Notes under the pieces: model-generated
The model's database searches: none
The model's input: only the letters and a program-made list of their open reading frames with translations
What the model was told of the DNA's origin: nothing
In this document: positions 1 to 5,422 of the stretch, piece after piece
How the letters are laid out: each line of letters opens with the position of its first letter
Numbering within the stretch: position 1 is the first letter of the stretch
NCBI GenBank assembly: GCA_039933635.1
Contig: JBDTNQ010000174.1
Span: 1 to 5,473, forward strand
Direction of reading: 5' to 3'
Length of the DNA stretch: 5,473 bases
Source: JBDTNQ01 sp039933635
GTDB taxonomy: Bacteria; Acidobacteriota; Vicinamibacteria; Vicinamibacterales; SCN-69-37
Position numbers and translations under genes: made by a program

Positions 1-162
1 GTTGGTGAACGTGTAGTCGTAGAAGACCACGGCGCCAATGCCGATGGACTGTGAGTCGTCGGGCGGGGTGTACCCGGCGGCCGGCGTCACCTGCGCCAGC
101 GCCACGCACGGCAATGTGAGCGTGATTAAGAAGATCAGAGCGGGAATCAATCGACGGAGCAC
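1..162 (-). CDS. N-terminus of an exported protein, possibly a porin (partial, runs off the left edge)
   Basis: Only the first 54 codons are inside the window. The start chosen is GTG at 162-160, because a perfect GGAGG (complement of 168-172) sits five bases before it; an in-frame GTG at 174-172 has no such site. The product begins with MLRRLIPALIFLITL and continues to a likely signal peptidase I site after residue 23 (PCVALA, then QVTP). The signal peptide has two arginines, a strongly hydrophobic core and an A-L-A end. The visible mature part contains AGYTPPDDSQSIGIGAVVFY, followed by DYTFTN. The alternating hydrophobic and polar residues after the TPPDD stretch look like the first beta strand of an outer-membrane barrel, so a porin-like protein is my best guess, held weakly. 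The rest of the gene lies outside the window. A 9-bp inverted repeat just upstream may act on its mRNA or promoter. Confidence 0.75.
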   Translation of the reverse strand, partial: MLRRLIPALIFLITLTLPCVALAQVTPAAGYTPPDDSQSIGIGAVVFYDYTFTN

Positions 163-167
163 CAGCG

Positions 168-172
168 CCTCC
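168..172 (-). promoter_or_regulatory. Ribosome binding site GGAGG deciding the GTG start at 162
   Basis: CCTCC on the plus strand is GGAGG on the minus strand, with a five-base spacer (CGCTG) before the GTG start at 162-160. This selects that start over the upstream in-frame GTG at 174, which would overlap the site. Confidence 0.7.
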
Positions 173-176
173 ACAC

Positions 177-197
177 GTGCCGGTCCGGGACCGGCAC
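177..197. repeat. Perfect 9-bp inverted repeat in the leader of the left-edge gene
   Basis: GTGCCGGTC (177-185) is followed by CGG and by GACCGGCAC (189-197), a perfect reverse complement. In the minus-strand transcript it would form a very stable 9-bp hairpin with a three-base loop ending four bases before the GGAGG site (168-172) of the gene starting at 162. It could be a leader hairpin affecting translation or mRNA stability, or a dyad operator. No T-run follows on either strand, so it is not an intrinsic terminator. Confidence 0.6.
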
Positions 198-239
198 AGA
201 GCAACAGTAGGGTTCGGGCATTACGCGAAGGATTCGTCG

Positions 240-262
240 CTGTTACGGCCACGTAAAATCGA
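240..262. repeat. Imperfect direct repeat, copy 1
   Basis: This 23-bp copy, CTGTTACGGCC followed by ACGTAAAATCGA, matches positions 350-372 at 20 of 23 positions, and all three differences are transitions. It contains its own dyad TTACG (243-247), GCCA, CGTAA (252-256). It lies upstream of the leftward gene starting at 162, so an operator or promoter element is possible. Confidence 0.5.
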
Positions 263-349
263 GTGCGGGCCGGTTCGGGGACAGAACCGCGTAACGCTAT
301 TGGACACAGGCGGAGTCTGGCAGCGGCGTACAAGGACGCCATGACGGTT

Positions 350-372
350 CTGTTACGGCCGTGTGAAATCGA
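350..372. repeat. Imperfect direct repeat, copy 2
   Basis: CTGTTACGGCC followed by GTGTGAAATCGA is the second copy of the 240-262 element, 110 bp away. Here the centre is the 8-bp palindrome ACGGCCGT. The overlapping CGGTTCTGT at 345-353 is also the exact reverse complement of ACAGAACCG at 281-289, so the segment between the copies carries an additional inverted repeat. Confidence 0.5.
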
Positions 373-483
373 TCGGACAGTGGTCGCGCGTCTGCTGCGG
401 CGCTGACCGATCCCGAGAAATCCCCGTCGCGACACGCGCGACGAATCTGCGCGTCATGCGGCAGATCCGATTGCGTTTCGTGC

Positions 484-513
484 ACTCACCCAAAGATTTC
501 GTAGTGGGTGAGT
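484..513. repeat. 9-bp inverted repeat in the non-coding stretch
   Basis: ACTCACCCA (484-492) and TGGGTGAGT (505-513) are exact reverse complements separated by 12 bases. No T-run follows the stem on either strand, so a terminator role is not supported. It could be a binding-site dyad or part of a structured RNA. Confidence 0.45.
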
Positions 514-846
514 AGTTGCTACGCGATCGAGTCCTGGTTCGCGGCTTTCGCGGGATGTTCGGCCCGAGATAAACAACCGCCAGAGTGGATCGCTCCTTGC
601 ACTGACGAAGCCTCGATCCCCACGCTTCCCCGTAGGGTTCGGCGACGCACTCCCCAGGTCTCCGAGCACGTCTCGAAGTTCCTCCCCTGGTTCGTGTAAT
701 TCGCTCGATCCGCCTTCCCGGATCGCGTATCCCCACATTCGTTTCTCAGCGGCAGGCGTCTCGCGCGCCGCCGTCTGTACGAATGCGATCTCTGACCAGC
801 TTGAGGTCACAGGCCACGTGTGCCTGGGCCAGAGAGAGTTCTACCG

Positions 847-2745
847 ATGCGAAAATTCTGTTGTGCACTCCTCGCGCTCGCGGCTTTGGCAACTTCGTCG
901 ACCGTGGGAGCGCAATCGCTGCTGACCCCCTCCGACTTAACCCTTCTCGGCTCCTATGAAATCCAGACGTTTGGTACGAACACGTCCTACATGCGTGGAT
1001 TGACGCATCGGTACGTGAACGGGCAATTGCGGTTCCTGTCGCTCACGCACACGGGCATCCTTCAGGAGTTCGCGCCGCCGTCCGCTTATGGACAACGCGT
1101 GAGCACGACAACGGCGACGTGGAACATCTCGAGCGTCACCGGTGACTTCACCGGCATCTGGTGGGAGGAAGCCAAGCAGCGTCTCTGGGTCACGGCGTCG
1201 ATCGACTATGGCGACTCCAACACCTACTATCCCACCCGCATTTCCACCCTGACGCTGGGTGCGAACGGGGCGGTCAGCAATGTGAAGACCGTGTCGCTGC
1301 AGGGCGTCACGTCGAAGCGGATCTATGGTGGCGTGCAAGCGGTGCCGTCGTGGGCGCAAGGCGCCCTCGGCTGCGGGCCCTACGTCGTCGGTTGGGGCGG
1401 CTACACGTCACTGGCGCAGCAGGTGAGCCGGTCCGCGATGGGACCGTCGATGATCTGCATTCCGGACATCGCCGGGTACGGCAACGGCGCGGAGATTCCC
1501 GCGAGCGCCTTCAAGGTGTTGCTCGACACGACGCCCGATCAACGAGGTGTCAGGAAGACGATCCCGTTGAACTACTTCGATGGGGGAGACGCCAGCGCGA
1601 CCGGTGTGCGGCGGGAGAACCCGCAAACGCCGCCGACACTGCTGCCGTACACCGGCGCCCAGTGGCTCAGCCCGAACGCGCAGGGCCAGGGCTGGTTCGT
1701 GTGGGGTGACTCGTACTACAACAACGCCGCGTGGATCGACACTCCATCGGTCCGGGGTTTTGTCGCGGTCGCCGCGCTCTGCGGCGTCACGGGGCAGACG
1801 CCGAATGCCGGCAAGTGCTGGTATCAGAACAGCACGCTGCATTTCGACGGCCGCACGCAGGAAGTGCACATCTGGGATCCGGCCAACCTCGGCAAGGGCT
1901 TGATGACACGGCCGTCGAGCATGGCGGAGCTGCAGTTGCCCCGCGGCATCACGGGATCCTGGGACGGCGATGTGCCGATGGCGAACATCTCGGGCGTCAC
2001 GTTCGATGCGACGACCAGTACGCTCTACCTGGTCGGATTTCCGCTGGGCAACCCGAGCGGCGGGCCATCGGGTCAGTGGGATACCGGTCGCCTGTACGCC
2101 ATGAGGGTGGGGGGGGGCGGTTCGGCTCCGCCACCACCGGGTGACACCTCCGCACCGAGCGTGTCGTTGACGGGACCGGCCGGAGGCACGGTGAGCGGAA
2201 CGGTGGCGCTCTCGGCGACCGCCTCGGACAACGTCGGCGTTTCGAGTGTGTGGTTCACCGTCGACGGCGTGACGGTTGGCTCGGAGGACGCGTCGGCGCC
2301 CTATCAGGGCAGCTGGAACGCGAGCACCGCGGCAAGCGGCGCGCATGTCATTCGTGCGCTGGCTCGTGACGCTGCCGGCAACACGGGAACGTCCGCGGCC
2401 GTCACGGTGAACGTTGCCGGGTCAGTGATCCCGCCGGTGATCGACCCCGGAACCGGTGGGCCGACCGGGCTCACCGCGCCCATCGTAACGATGACCGCGG
2501 TGTTGGGCCACACCCGTCAGTGCTCGGTGACGATGTCGTCAGCGCCGCCGGACAACACCGGCGGATGGTCTGTGCGATTCGTCCGCAACGGCGCTACGTT
2601 CGGCAGCGTTGACGCGAGCGCGCCATACACGCAGACGGCCTCGATCGGCACCGGCCTGTCGACGTTCGGCGCCACGTGGACGAAGGGGACGGGGCACACC
2701 GCCGCGACCCTGACGGCTCCCAACGTGGTGGGGACGTGCCAGTAG
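847..2745 (+). CDS. Large secreted protein of unknown function with C-terminal Ig-like modules
   Basis: I place the start at the ATG at 847, not the in-frame ATG at 820. It follows the purine run AGAGAGAG (831-838), and from it the protein begins directly with a signal peptide (MRKFCCALLALAALA, cleavage near VGA-Q, residues 22-23). The 632-residue product has three parts. Residues about 24-420 have no family I recognise; the many short beta-prone segments and repeated W, Y and G positions resemble a beta-propeller-like fold. Residues about 421-432 are a Gly/Pro linker (GGGGSAPPPPG). Residues about 433-525 are a bacterial Ig-like module (TAPxVSLTGP-type opening, ASDNVGVSSVWFTVDG, ending RDAAGN and TVNV). 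Residues about 545-632 look like a diverged second Ig-like copy sharing DASAPY. Six cysteines remain after cleavage (176, 204, 312, 324, 559, 631), an even number suiting disulfides outside the cytoplasm. No catalytic motif is visible. It is probably secreted or surface-located and involved in binding or adhesion, but that is inference. It is monocistronic, with a strong terminator downstream. Confidence 0.9.
   Translation: MRKFCCALLALAALATSSTVGAQSLLTPSDLTLLGSYEIQTFGTNTSYMRGLTHRYVNGQLRFLSLTHTGILQEFAPPSAYGQRVSTTTATWNISSVTGDFTGIWWEEAKQRLWVTASIDYGDSNTYYPTRISTLTLGANGAVSNVKTVSLQGVTSKRIYGGVQAVPSWAQGALGCGPYVVGWGGYTSLAQQVSRSAMGPSMICIPDIAGYGNGAEIPASAFKVLLDTTPDQRGVRKTIPLNYFDGGDASATGVRRENPQTPPTLLPYTGAQWLSPNAQGQGWFVWGDSYYNNAAWIDTPSVRGFVAVAALCGVTGQTPNAGKCWYQNSTLHFDGRTQEVHIWDPANLGKGLMTRPSSMAELQLPRGITGSWDGDVPMANISGVTFDATTSTLYLVGFPLGNPSGGPSGQWDTGRLYAMRVGGGGSAPPPPGDTSAPSVSLTGPAGGTVSGTVALSATASDNVGVSSVWFTVDGVTVGSEDASAPYQGSWNASTAASGAHVIRALARDAAGNTGTSAAVTVNVAGSVIPPVIDPGTGGPTGLTAPIVTMTAVLGHTRQCSVTMSSAPPDNTGGWSVRFVRNGATFGSVDASAPYTQTASIGTGLSTFGATWTKGTGHTAATLTAPNVVGTCQ
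2109..2117 (+). repeat. Run of nine G within the linker codons of the secreted protein
   Basis: Nine consecutive G encode glycines at the junction between the N-terminal domain and the Ig-like modules. Losing one G brings TGA at 2168-2170 into frame, and gaining one G brings TGA at 2142-2144 into frame. Either change would end the protein before the Ig-like modules. The tract could be a slippage (phase-variation) site or simply a glycine linker. Confidence 0.6.
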
Positions 2746-2802
2746 AGGGACGACGCCGCACCGCTGGCTAGCGCGCTGGACGGGCGGTCCCGCTCGGCAC
2801 AC

Positions 2803-2844
2803 CATCGCCGGCTTCGCACACGCGGAGCCGGCGATGTTCTTTTT
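2803..2844 (+). terminator. Intrinsic (rho-independent) terminator of the secreted-protein gene
   Basis: CATCGCCGGCT (2803-2813) pairs perfectly with AGCCGGCGATG (2826-2836). The stem continues inward through a T-G wobble and three more pairs (CGC/GCG) to an ACAC loop, giving about 15 pairs. It is followed at once by TTCTTTTT (2837-2844). This is a textbook terminator for the plus strand, 58 bases after the stop at 2745, and it insulates the next gene pair. Confidence 0.9.
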
Positions 2845-2918
2845 CGTGGCATGCTCGACAGGTCGTCGGACGTTGGCGCCCCTCTCGCTGGCGCTCACGG
2901 CAGAAAGGATCGCGGTCG

Positions 2919-3185
2919 ATGCCGGTTCGGGACAGTCAGGCGCTCACGGGAACGGCATTGATCAAGGAAGTGTGCCGGCGGATTCGCGTGGCCCGCGGGT
3001 ACTGGGACGCGCACAACAACCGCGCGTGCCGCGGCGAGCGGGAGAAGGCGGTCGCGCTTTACGAGACGCTGGGCCCGGCCGAGCGCGAGAAGGTGCCACA
3101 GGAGTTGAGGGTGTGGCTGCGCTACCGGAGTGAGAAGTACTTCGGCGATGGGCGCACGCTGCCCGGAAGCCGGCGGCGATCGTGA
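2919..3185 (+). CDS. Small charged helical protein of unknown function, overlapping rlmF
   Basis: This 88-residue protein begins at ATG 2919, with AAAGGA (2904-2909) nine bases upstream. I do not recognise a named family. It is probably cytoplasmic: no signal peptide or membrane segment is present. Most of it is predicted helix with dense charge. A first helix spans about residues 12-30 (LIKEVCRRIRVARGYWDAH), a second about residues 37-52 (RGEREKAVALYETLG), and a third about residues 53-75 (AEREKVPQELRVWLRYRSEKYFG), before a basic tail (GSRRRS). The aromatic and arginine-rich third helix (RVWLRYRSEKYF) would suit RNA or protein binding, but that is a guess. Its stop codon overlaps the GTG start of rlmF in GTGA (3182-3185), so the two are probably co-transcribed and translationally coupled. 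This suggests, without proving, a role linked to ribosome modification. It follows a strong terminator, so its promoter should lie in about 2845-2900, where I see no clear consensus. Confidence 0.85.
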   Translation: MPVRDSQALTGTALIKEVCRRIRVARGYWDAHNNRACRGEREKAVALYETLGPAEREKVPQELRVWLRYRSEKYFGDGRTLPGSRRRS

Positions 3186-4093
3186 TCCGTCGCTCGCGCA
3201 AGGCCGCGATGCATGCCCGCAACCGGTTCCGGGACGGATACGACTTCGATCAGCTCGTCACCGCCAGTCCGACGCTGGCGCCGTTCGTGGTGCCAAATCC
3301 GTACGGCGATCTGTCCATCGACTACTCGAATCCCGATGCGGTGAAGGCCCTGAATCGCGCGCTGCTCATTCACGGCTACGGGTTGGAGGAGTGGGACGTG
3401 CCGCCCGGGTATTTATGTCCGCCGATTCCGGGGCGGAGCGACTACGTGCACTACCTCGCGGATCTGTTGGCGACGGGCGATCCGCCCGTGCCTCCCCACG
3501 GACGATCGGTCACCGTGCTGGACATTGGGGTCGGGGCGAACTGCGTCTATCCGCTCATCGGGGCGCGCGAGTACGGCTGGGCCTTTGTGGGGTCGGAGAC
3601 GGATCCCGTCGCGTACCGTTCGGCCGCGAAGCTGGCGGCCGCCAACTCCTCCGTGGCCGATCTGATCGAGTGCCGCCTGCAGACGTTGACAGCCGAGTGT
3701 TTCACCGGCGTGATCCGGCCAGGTGAAACGTTCTCAGCGTCGATGTGCAATCCGCCGTTCCACGCGTCGCCCGAGGAGGCGGCTGCCGCGGCCCGCAGAA
3801 AAACACGGAATCTGGGACGCGCGACCCCTGGCGTCCAGACGCTGAACTTCGGAGGGCAGCCGGGCGAGTTGTGGTGCGATGGCGGCGAGCTGGCCTTCGT
3901 GCGGCGGATGATCATTCAGAGCGCGGACGTCCGGGAACGGTGCCGCTGGTTCACGACGTTGGTGTCCAACAGCGAACATCTCACGCGGCTGTACGCGGCG
4001 CTTCGGCAGGTGAGCGCCCGCACGGTGCGGACGATCGGGATGGCGCAAGGTCAGAAACAAAGTCGCATCCTCGCCTGGAGTTTCGAAATCTAG
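3182..4093 (+). CDS. rlmF: 23S rRNA (adenine(1618)-N(6))-methyltransferase RlmF
   Basis: RlmF uses S-adenosylmethionine to methylate N6 of adenine 1618 in 23S rRNA (E. coli RlmF/YbiN, Methyltransf_10 family). The 303-residue length is close to the roughly 308 of the E. coli protein. Family landmarks occur in order: MHARNRFRDGYDF near residues 10-22; SIDYSNPDAVKALNRALL about 45-62; YLCPPIPGRSDYVHYLADLL about 77-96; the SAM-binding loop VLDIGVGANC at 112-121; GSETD at 137-141; the catalytic motif IV NPPF at 190-193, typical of N6-adenine methyltransferases; LNFGGQPGELWCDGGE from 221; and the C-terminal MAQGQKQSR from 287. I chose GTG at 3182, which leaves ten residues before HARNRF, about what the E. 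coli protein has before HPRNRH. The ATG at 3209 would start right at that motif. A purine stretch, GGAAG, lies 12 bases upstream, but the GTGA overlap with the preceding gene suggests translational coupling. All key residues appear intact and there is no frameshift. Confidence 0.97.
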   Translation: MIRRSRKAAMHARNRFRDGYDFDQLVTASPTLAPFVVPNPYGDLSIDYSNPDAVKALNRALLIHGYGLEEWDVPPGYLCPPIPGRSDYVHYLADLLATGDPPVPPHGRSVTVLDIGVGANCVYPLIGAREYGWAFVGSETDPVAYRSAAKLAAANSSVADLIECRLQTLTAECFTGVIRPGETFSASMCNPPFHASPEEAAAAARRKTRNLGRATPGVQTLNFGGQPGELWCDGGELAFVRRMIIQSADVRERCRWFTTLVSNSEHLTRLYAALRQVSARTVRTIGMAQGQKQSRILAWSFEI

Positions 4094-4232
4094 GAGACCG
4101 GCTTGGCGGGATGAGCACGCGCGTCCCCGGGGGGCTGTGCGGTTTAGGACATCCCCTGGCACCCACGCGGCCTAGAGTGAACGTGAATAGCCGGGCGGCC
4201 GTGGCGCCACCTCACACATACACACAACACTC

Positions 4233-4238
4233 AGGGAG
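4233..4238 (+). promoter_or_regulatory. Ribosome binding site AGGGAG for the Met-rich gene
   Basis: AGGGAG lies ten bases before ATG 4249 and fixes that start within a much longer open frame. It is preceded by an unstructured CA-rich leader (about 4211-4230, CTCACACATACACACAACAC), which is notable in this G+C-rich setting and would keep the ribosome binding site free of secondary structure. Confidence 0.65.
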
Positions 4239-4248
4239 ACAGATTGTC

Positions 4249-4635
4249 ATGACTCGATTCAGATTCCTCGCAGCGGCCGTCGTGATTGCTGGCGTCGTCG
4301 CCACCACGCCATCCACCCGCGCACTGGCGTCGGCATCTGCCGCGCGACAGATGGATCATCAAGCGTCGACCGGGCAGGCGCCGATGATGATGTCAGACGC
4401 CCAGATGATGGCCATGCACCAGAAGATGATGGTCGACATGAAGGCCATGGACGTGAAGCTCGACGCGCTGGTGGCCACGATGAATGCCGCCAAGGGCGCC
4501 GCAAAGGTGGACGCGATCGCGGAAGCGCTCACGGCGATGGTGCAGCAGCACAAGACGATGCGCGACGGCATGATGCAGATGGATGGGCAGATGATGATGC
4601 ATGGCCGCGCCACGATGCCGGGCGGCGCCAAGTAG
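4249..4635 (+). CDS. Methionine-rich exported protein, possibly metal-binding
   Basis: The reading frame is open far upstream into rlmF, but the real start is ATG 4249. It is preceded by AGGGAG (4233-4238) at ten bases and begins a signal peptide (MTRFRFLAAAVVIAGVVATT, cleavage probably in RALASASA, near residues 28-32). The product is 128 residues. After cleavage about 98 residues remain, 21 of them Met, in clusters such as PMMMSDAQMMAMHQKMM near the start and DGMMQMDGQMMMHG near the end. There are only four His (in MDHQ, MHQ, QQHK, MMHG) and no Cys. The middle (KLDALVATMNAAKG and DAIAEALTAMVQQHK) should form two amphipathic helices, perhaps a helical hairpin with Met clusters at the open end. 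Met clusters with nearby His are typical of periplasmic Cu(I)/Ag(I) handling, but nothing around the gene confirms that. It lies 155 bases after rlmF and probably has its own promoter. I recognise no named family. Confidence 0.88.
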   Translation: MTRFRFLAAAVVIAGVVATTPSTRALASASAARQMDHQASTGQAPMMMSDAQMMAMHQKMMVDMKAMDVKLDALVATMNAAKGAAKVDAIAEALTAMVQQHKTMRDGMMQMDGQMMMHGRATMPGGAK

Positions 4636-4830
4636 GCCGGCGCATTCTGAGGAGCGCGCGAAGCGTCGAGAGGTTCGTGCGAAGTGGGCGCCCGAGGTCC
4701 GTGCTTCAGGCCCGGGCCACTCAGCTTCGTGGCGCCTCGCGCAGTTTCCAGCCGGCCGCGGCTTGGCCCACGGTTTCCATCTGACGCCAGTGTGCCGGGA
4801 GTTGAGCCGGCTGCTGGCGCGATCTCTCCG
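4636..4830. other. Gap between two convergent genes, no gene seen
   Basis: This is the meeting point of the plus-strand Met-rich gene and the minus-strand four-cysteine gene. It contains the palindrome GGCCCGGGCC (4709-4718) and an 8-bp inverted repeat CAGCCGGC (4749-4756) / GCCGGCTG (4806-4813) with a long 49-base interior. Neither has a T-run, so no intrinsic terminator can be called in either direction. Confidence 0.5.
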
Positions 4831-5151
4831 CTATGGATGTGCGACCAGCGTTGAACGCGACTGCGCGATCAGTTGTGGTTGTGGCGCGACGACGACAGCC
4901 CCGACGACCTTCCAACAGTGGCCATCGCTGCAGGTGAAGTTCAAGGTCGGCTGACGGTCGCCCGCGTGCCCGTCGGCAGTCCACGAGAGGAACTGACAGC
5001 CTTCGCATTTGATCGTGGTGTCGCCCGTCGGTGCGTCGATGGAGAGCCGAAAGAAGCCGCCGCCAGGCGCCCCAGGGCCCGTGTGTCCGACCAGCCATCC
5101 AACGCCGAAGCACAGCACCGCGATCGCAAGATGGGGTAGCAGGCGTCTCAT
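4831..5151 (-). CDS. Small membrane-anchored protein with two cysteine pairs, unknown function
   Basis: The ATG at 5151-5149 is preceded on the minus strand by GGAGG (complement of 5156-5160) with a four-base spacer; the stop is TAG at 4833-4831. The 106-residue product starts MRRLLPHLAIAVLCFGVGWL, a basic end followed by one hydrophobic segment of about 15-17 residues with no clear cleavage site, so it is probably an inner-membrane anchor with the rest outside. A Gly/Pro stretch (PGAPGGG) links to a compact domain of about residues 33-90. That domain has CEGC (Cys 49 and 52) and CSDGHC (Cys 74 and 79) around a central FLSWT and NFT. Four cysteines in two pairs could bind zinc as a ribbon or form two disulfides; outside the cytoplasm I favour disulfides. 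The tail after VVGAVVVAP looks disordered. I do not recognise the family. A 237-codon open frame spans the same strand in another phase but begins inside the tRNA, so I prefer this frame. Confidence 0.82.
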   Translation of the reverse strand: MRRLLPHLAIAVLCFGVGWLVGHTGPGAPGGGFFRLSIDAPTGDTTIKCEGCQFLSWTADGHAGDRQPTLNFTCSDGHCWKVVGAVVVAPQPQLIAQSRSTLVAHP

Positions 5152-5155
5152 CGGG

Positions 5156-5160
5156 CCTCC
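5156..5160 (-). promoter_or_regulatory. Ribosome binding site GGAGG for the four-cysteine gene
   Basis: CCTCC on the plus strand reads GGAGG on the minus strand, four bases before ATG 5151-5149. The spacing is slightly short but the match is perfect, which supports this small gene over the longer overlapping frame. Confidence 0.65.
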
Positions 5161-5348
5161 AGTGGCGCCGATGATGACACGCTTCAGTCAGTCTCAGCGA
5201 CCAACGGAACCCACTACCTGGACCCGGAACCATGCTGCATGCCGGTTGAGCTGCGAGACTGCCCGACCGCCGTTGGGCGACGGAAACCATCGACTCCACT
5301 CCTCGCGCGTGCGCGTCTTGGCCGAGGCAGTCGGGAATCGTGCCCGAA

Positions 5349-5374
5349 GACCGAGGCGCAACGCGCCGAAGGTC
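5349..5374. repeat. Interrupted hairpin downstream of tRNA-Glu
   Basis: GACC (5349-5352) pairs with GGTC (5371-5374), and inside them GGCGC (5355-5359) pairs with GCGCC (5363-5367) around an AAC loop, with small internal GA/GAA bulges. In the minus-strand direction it sits about 50 bases after the tRNA 3' end. No T-run follows, so it could aid tRNA 3' processing or rho-dependent termination, or be incidental. Confidence 0.4.
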
Positions 5375-5422
5375 GAGTGCCTGAGTGCCGATGTGGGATG
5401 CCACGCCGAGCGTAGCGAGAAG

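Larger units (their letters stand above)
198..846. other. Long stretch with no convincing gene
   Basis: Apart from the repeats listed separately, I see no supportable gene in these roughly 650 bases. The longest open frames here (minus strand 353-736 and 454-810, plus strand 508-699) have no good ribosome binding site, mixed third codon positions unlike the G/C-ending codons of the real genes nearby, and arginine- and proline-rich products with no recognisable motif. The base composition looks less G+C-rich than the genes to the right. The stretch separates two divergently oriented genes (left one leftward, right one rightward), so promoters for both should lie in it, but I could not find a clear -35/-10 pair. 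It may be a decayed gene remnant, a long regulatory region, or hold an unrecognised small RNA. Confidence 0.5.

Noticed and set aside
454..810. Minus-strand open frame of 118 codons with a GTG start in the left non-coding stretch
   Set aside because: There is no Shine-Dalgarno before the GTG, third codon positions are mixed unlike the real genes nearby, and no motif is recognisable. It stays a weak possibility only.
1408..2346. Long minus-strand open frame (312 codons) opposite the secreted-protein gene
   Set aside because: It is a shadow of the real gene: arginine- and histidine-rich, with no ribosome binding site or recognisable motif, and the plus strand carries clear signal peptide and Ig-like features.
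4108..4155. GGGATG / CATCCC pairing after rlmF as a terminator
   Set aside because: The arms are only six bases with a long, poorly paired interior and no T-run follows.
4158..4172. TGGCAC resembling the -24 half of a sigma-54 promoter before the Met-rich gene
   Set aside because: The -12 half (TTGC) is absent at the required spacing (CGGCC is found instead).
3745..4248. Upstream extension of the Met-rich gene back into rlmF
   Set aside because: The frame is open only by chance. The signal peptide and the AGGGAG site place the start at 4249.
4801..5278. Integron attC boxes (GTTGAGC at 4801 and 5245, GTTGGGC at 5272) flanking the four-cysteine gene
   Set aside because: The boxes match the short degenerate consensus, but no site has both outer boxes in the correct opposing orientation and spacing, so I do not call attC sites.
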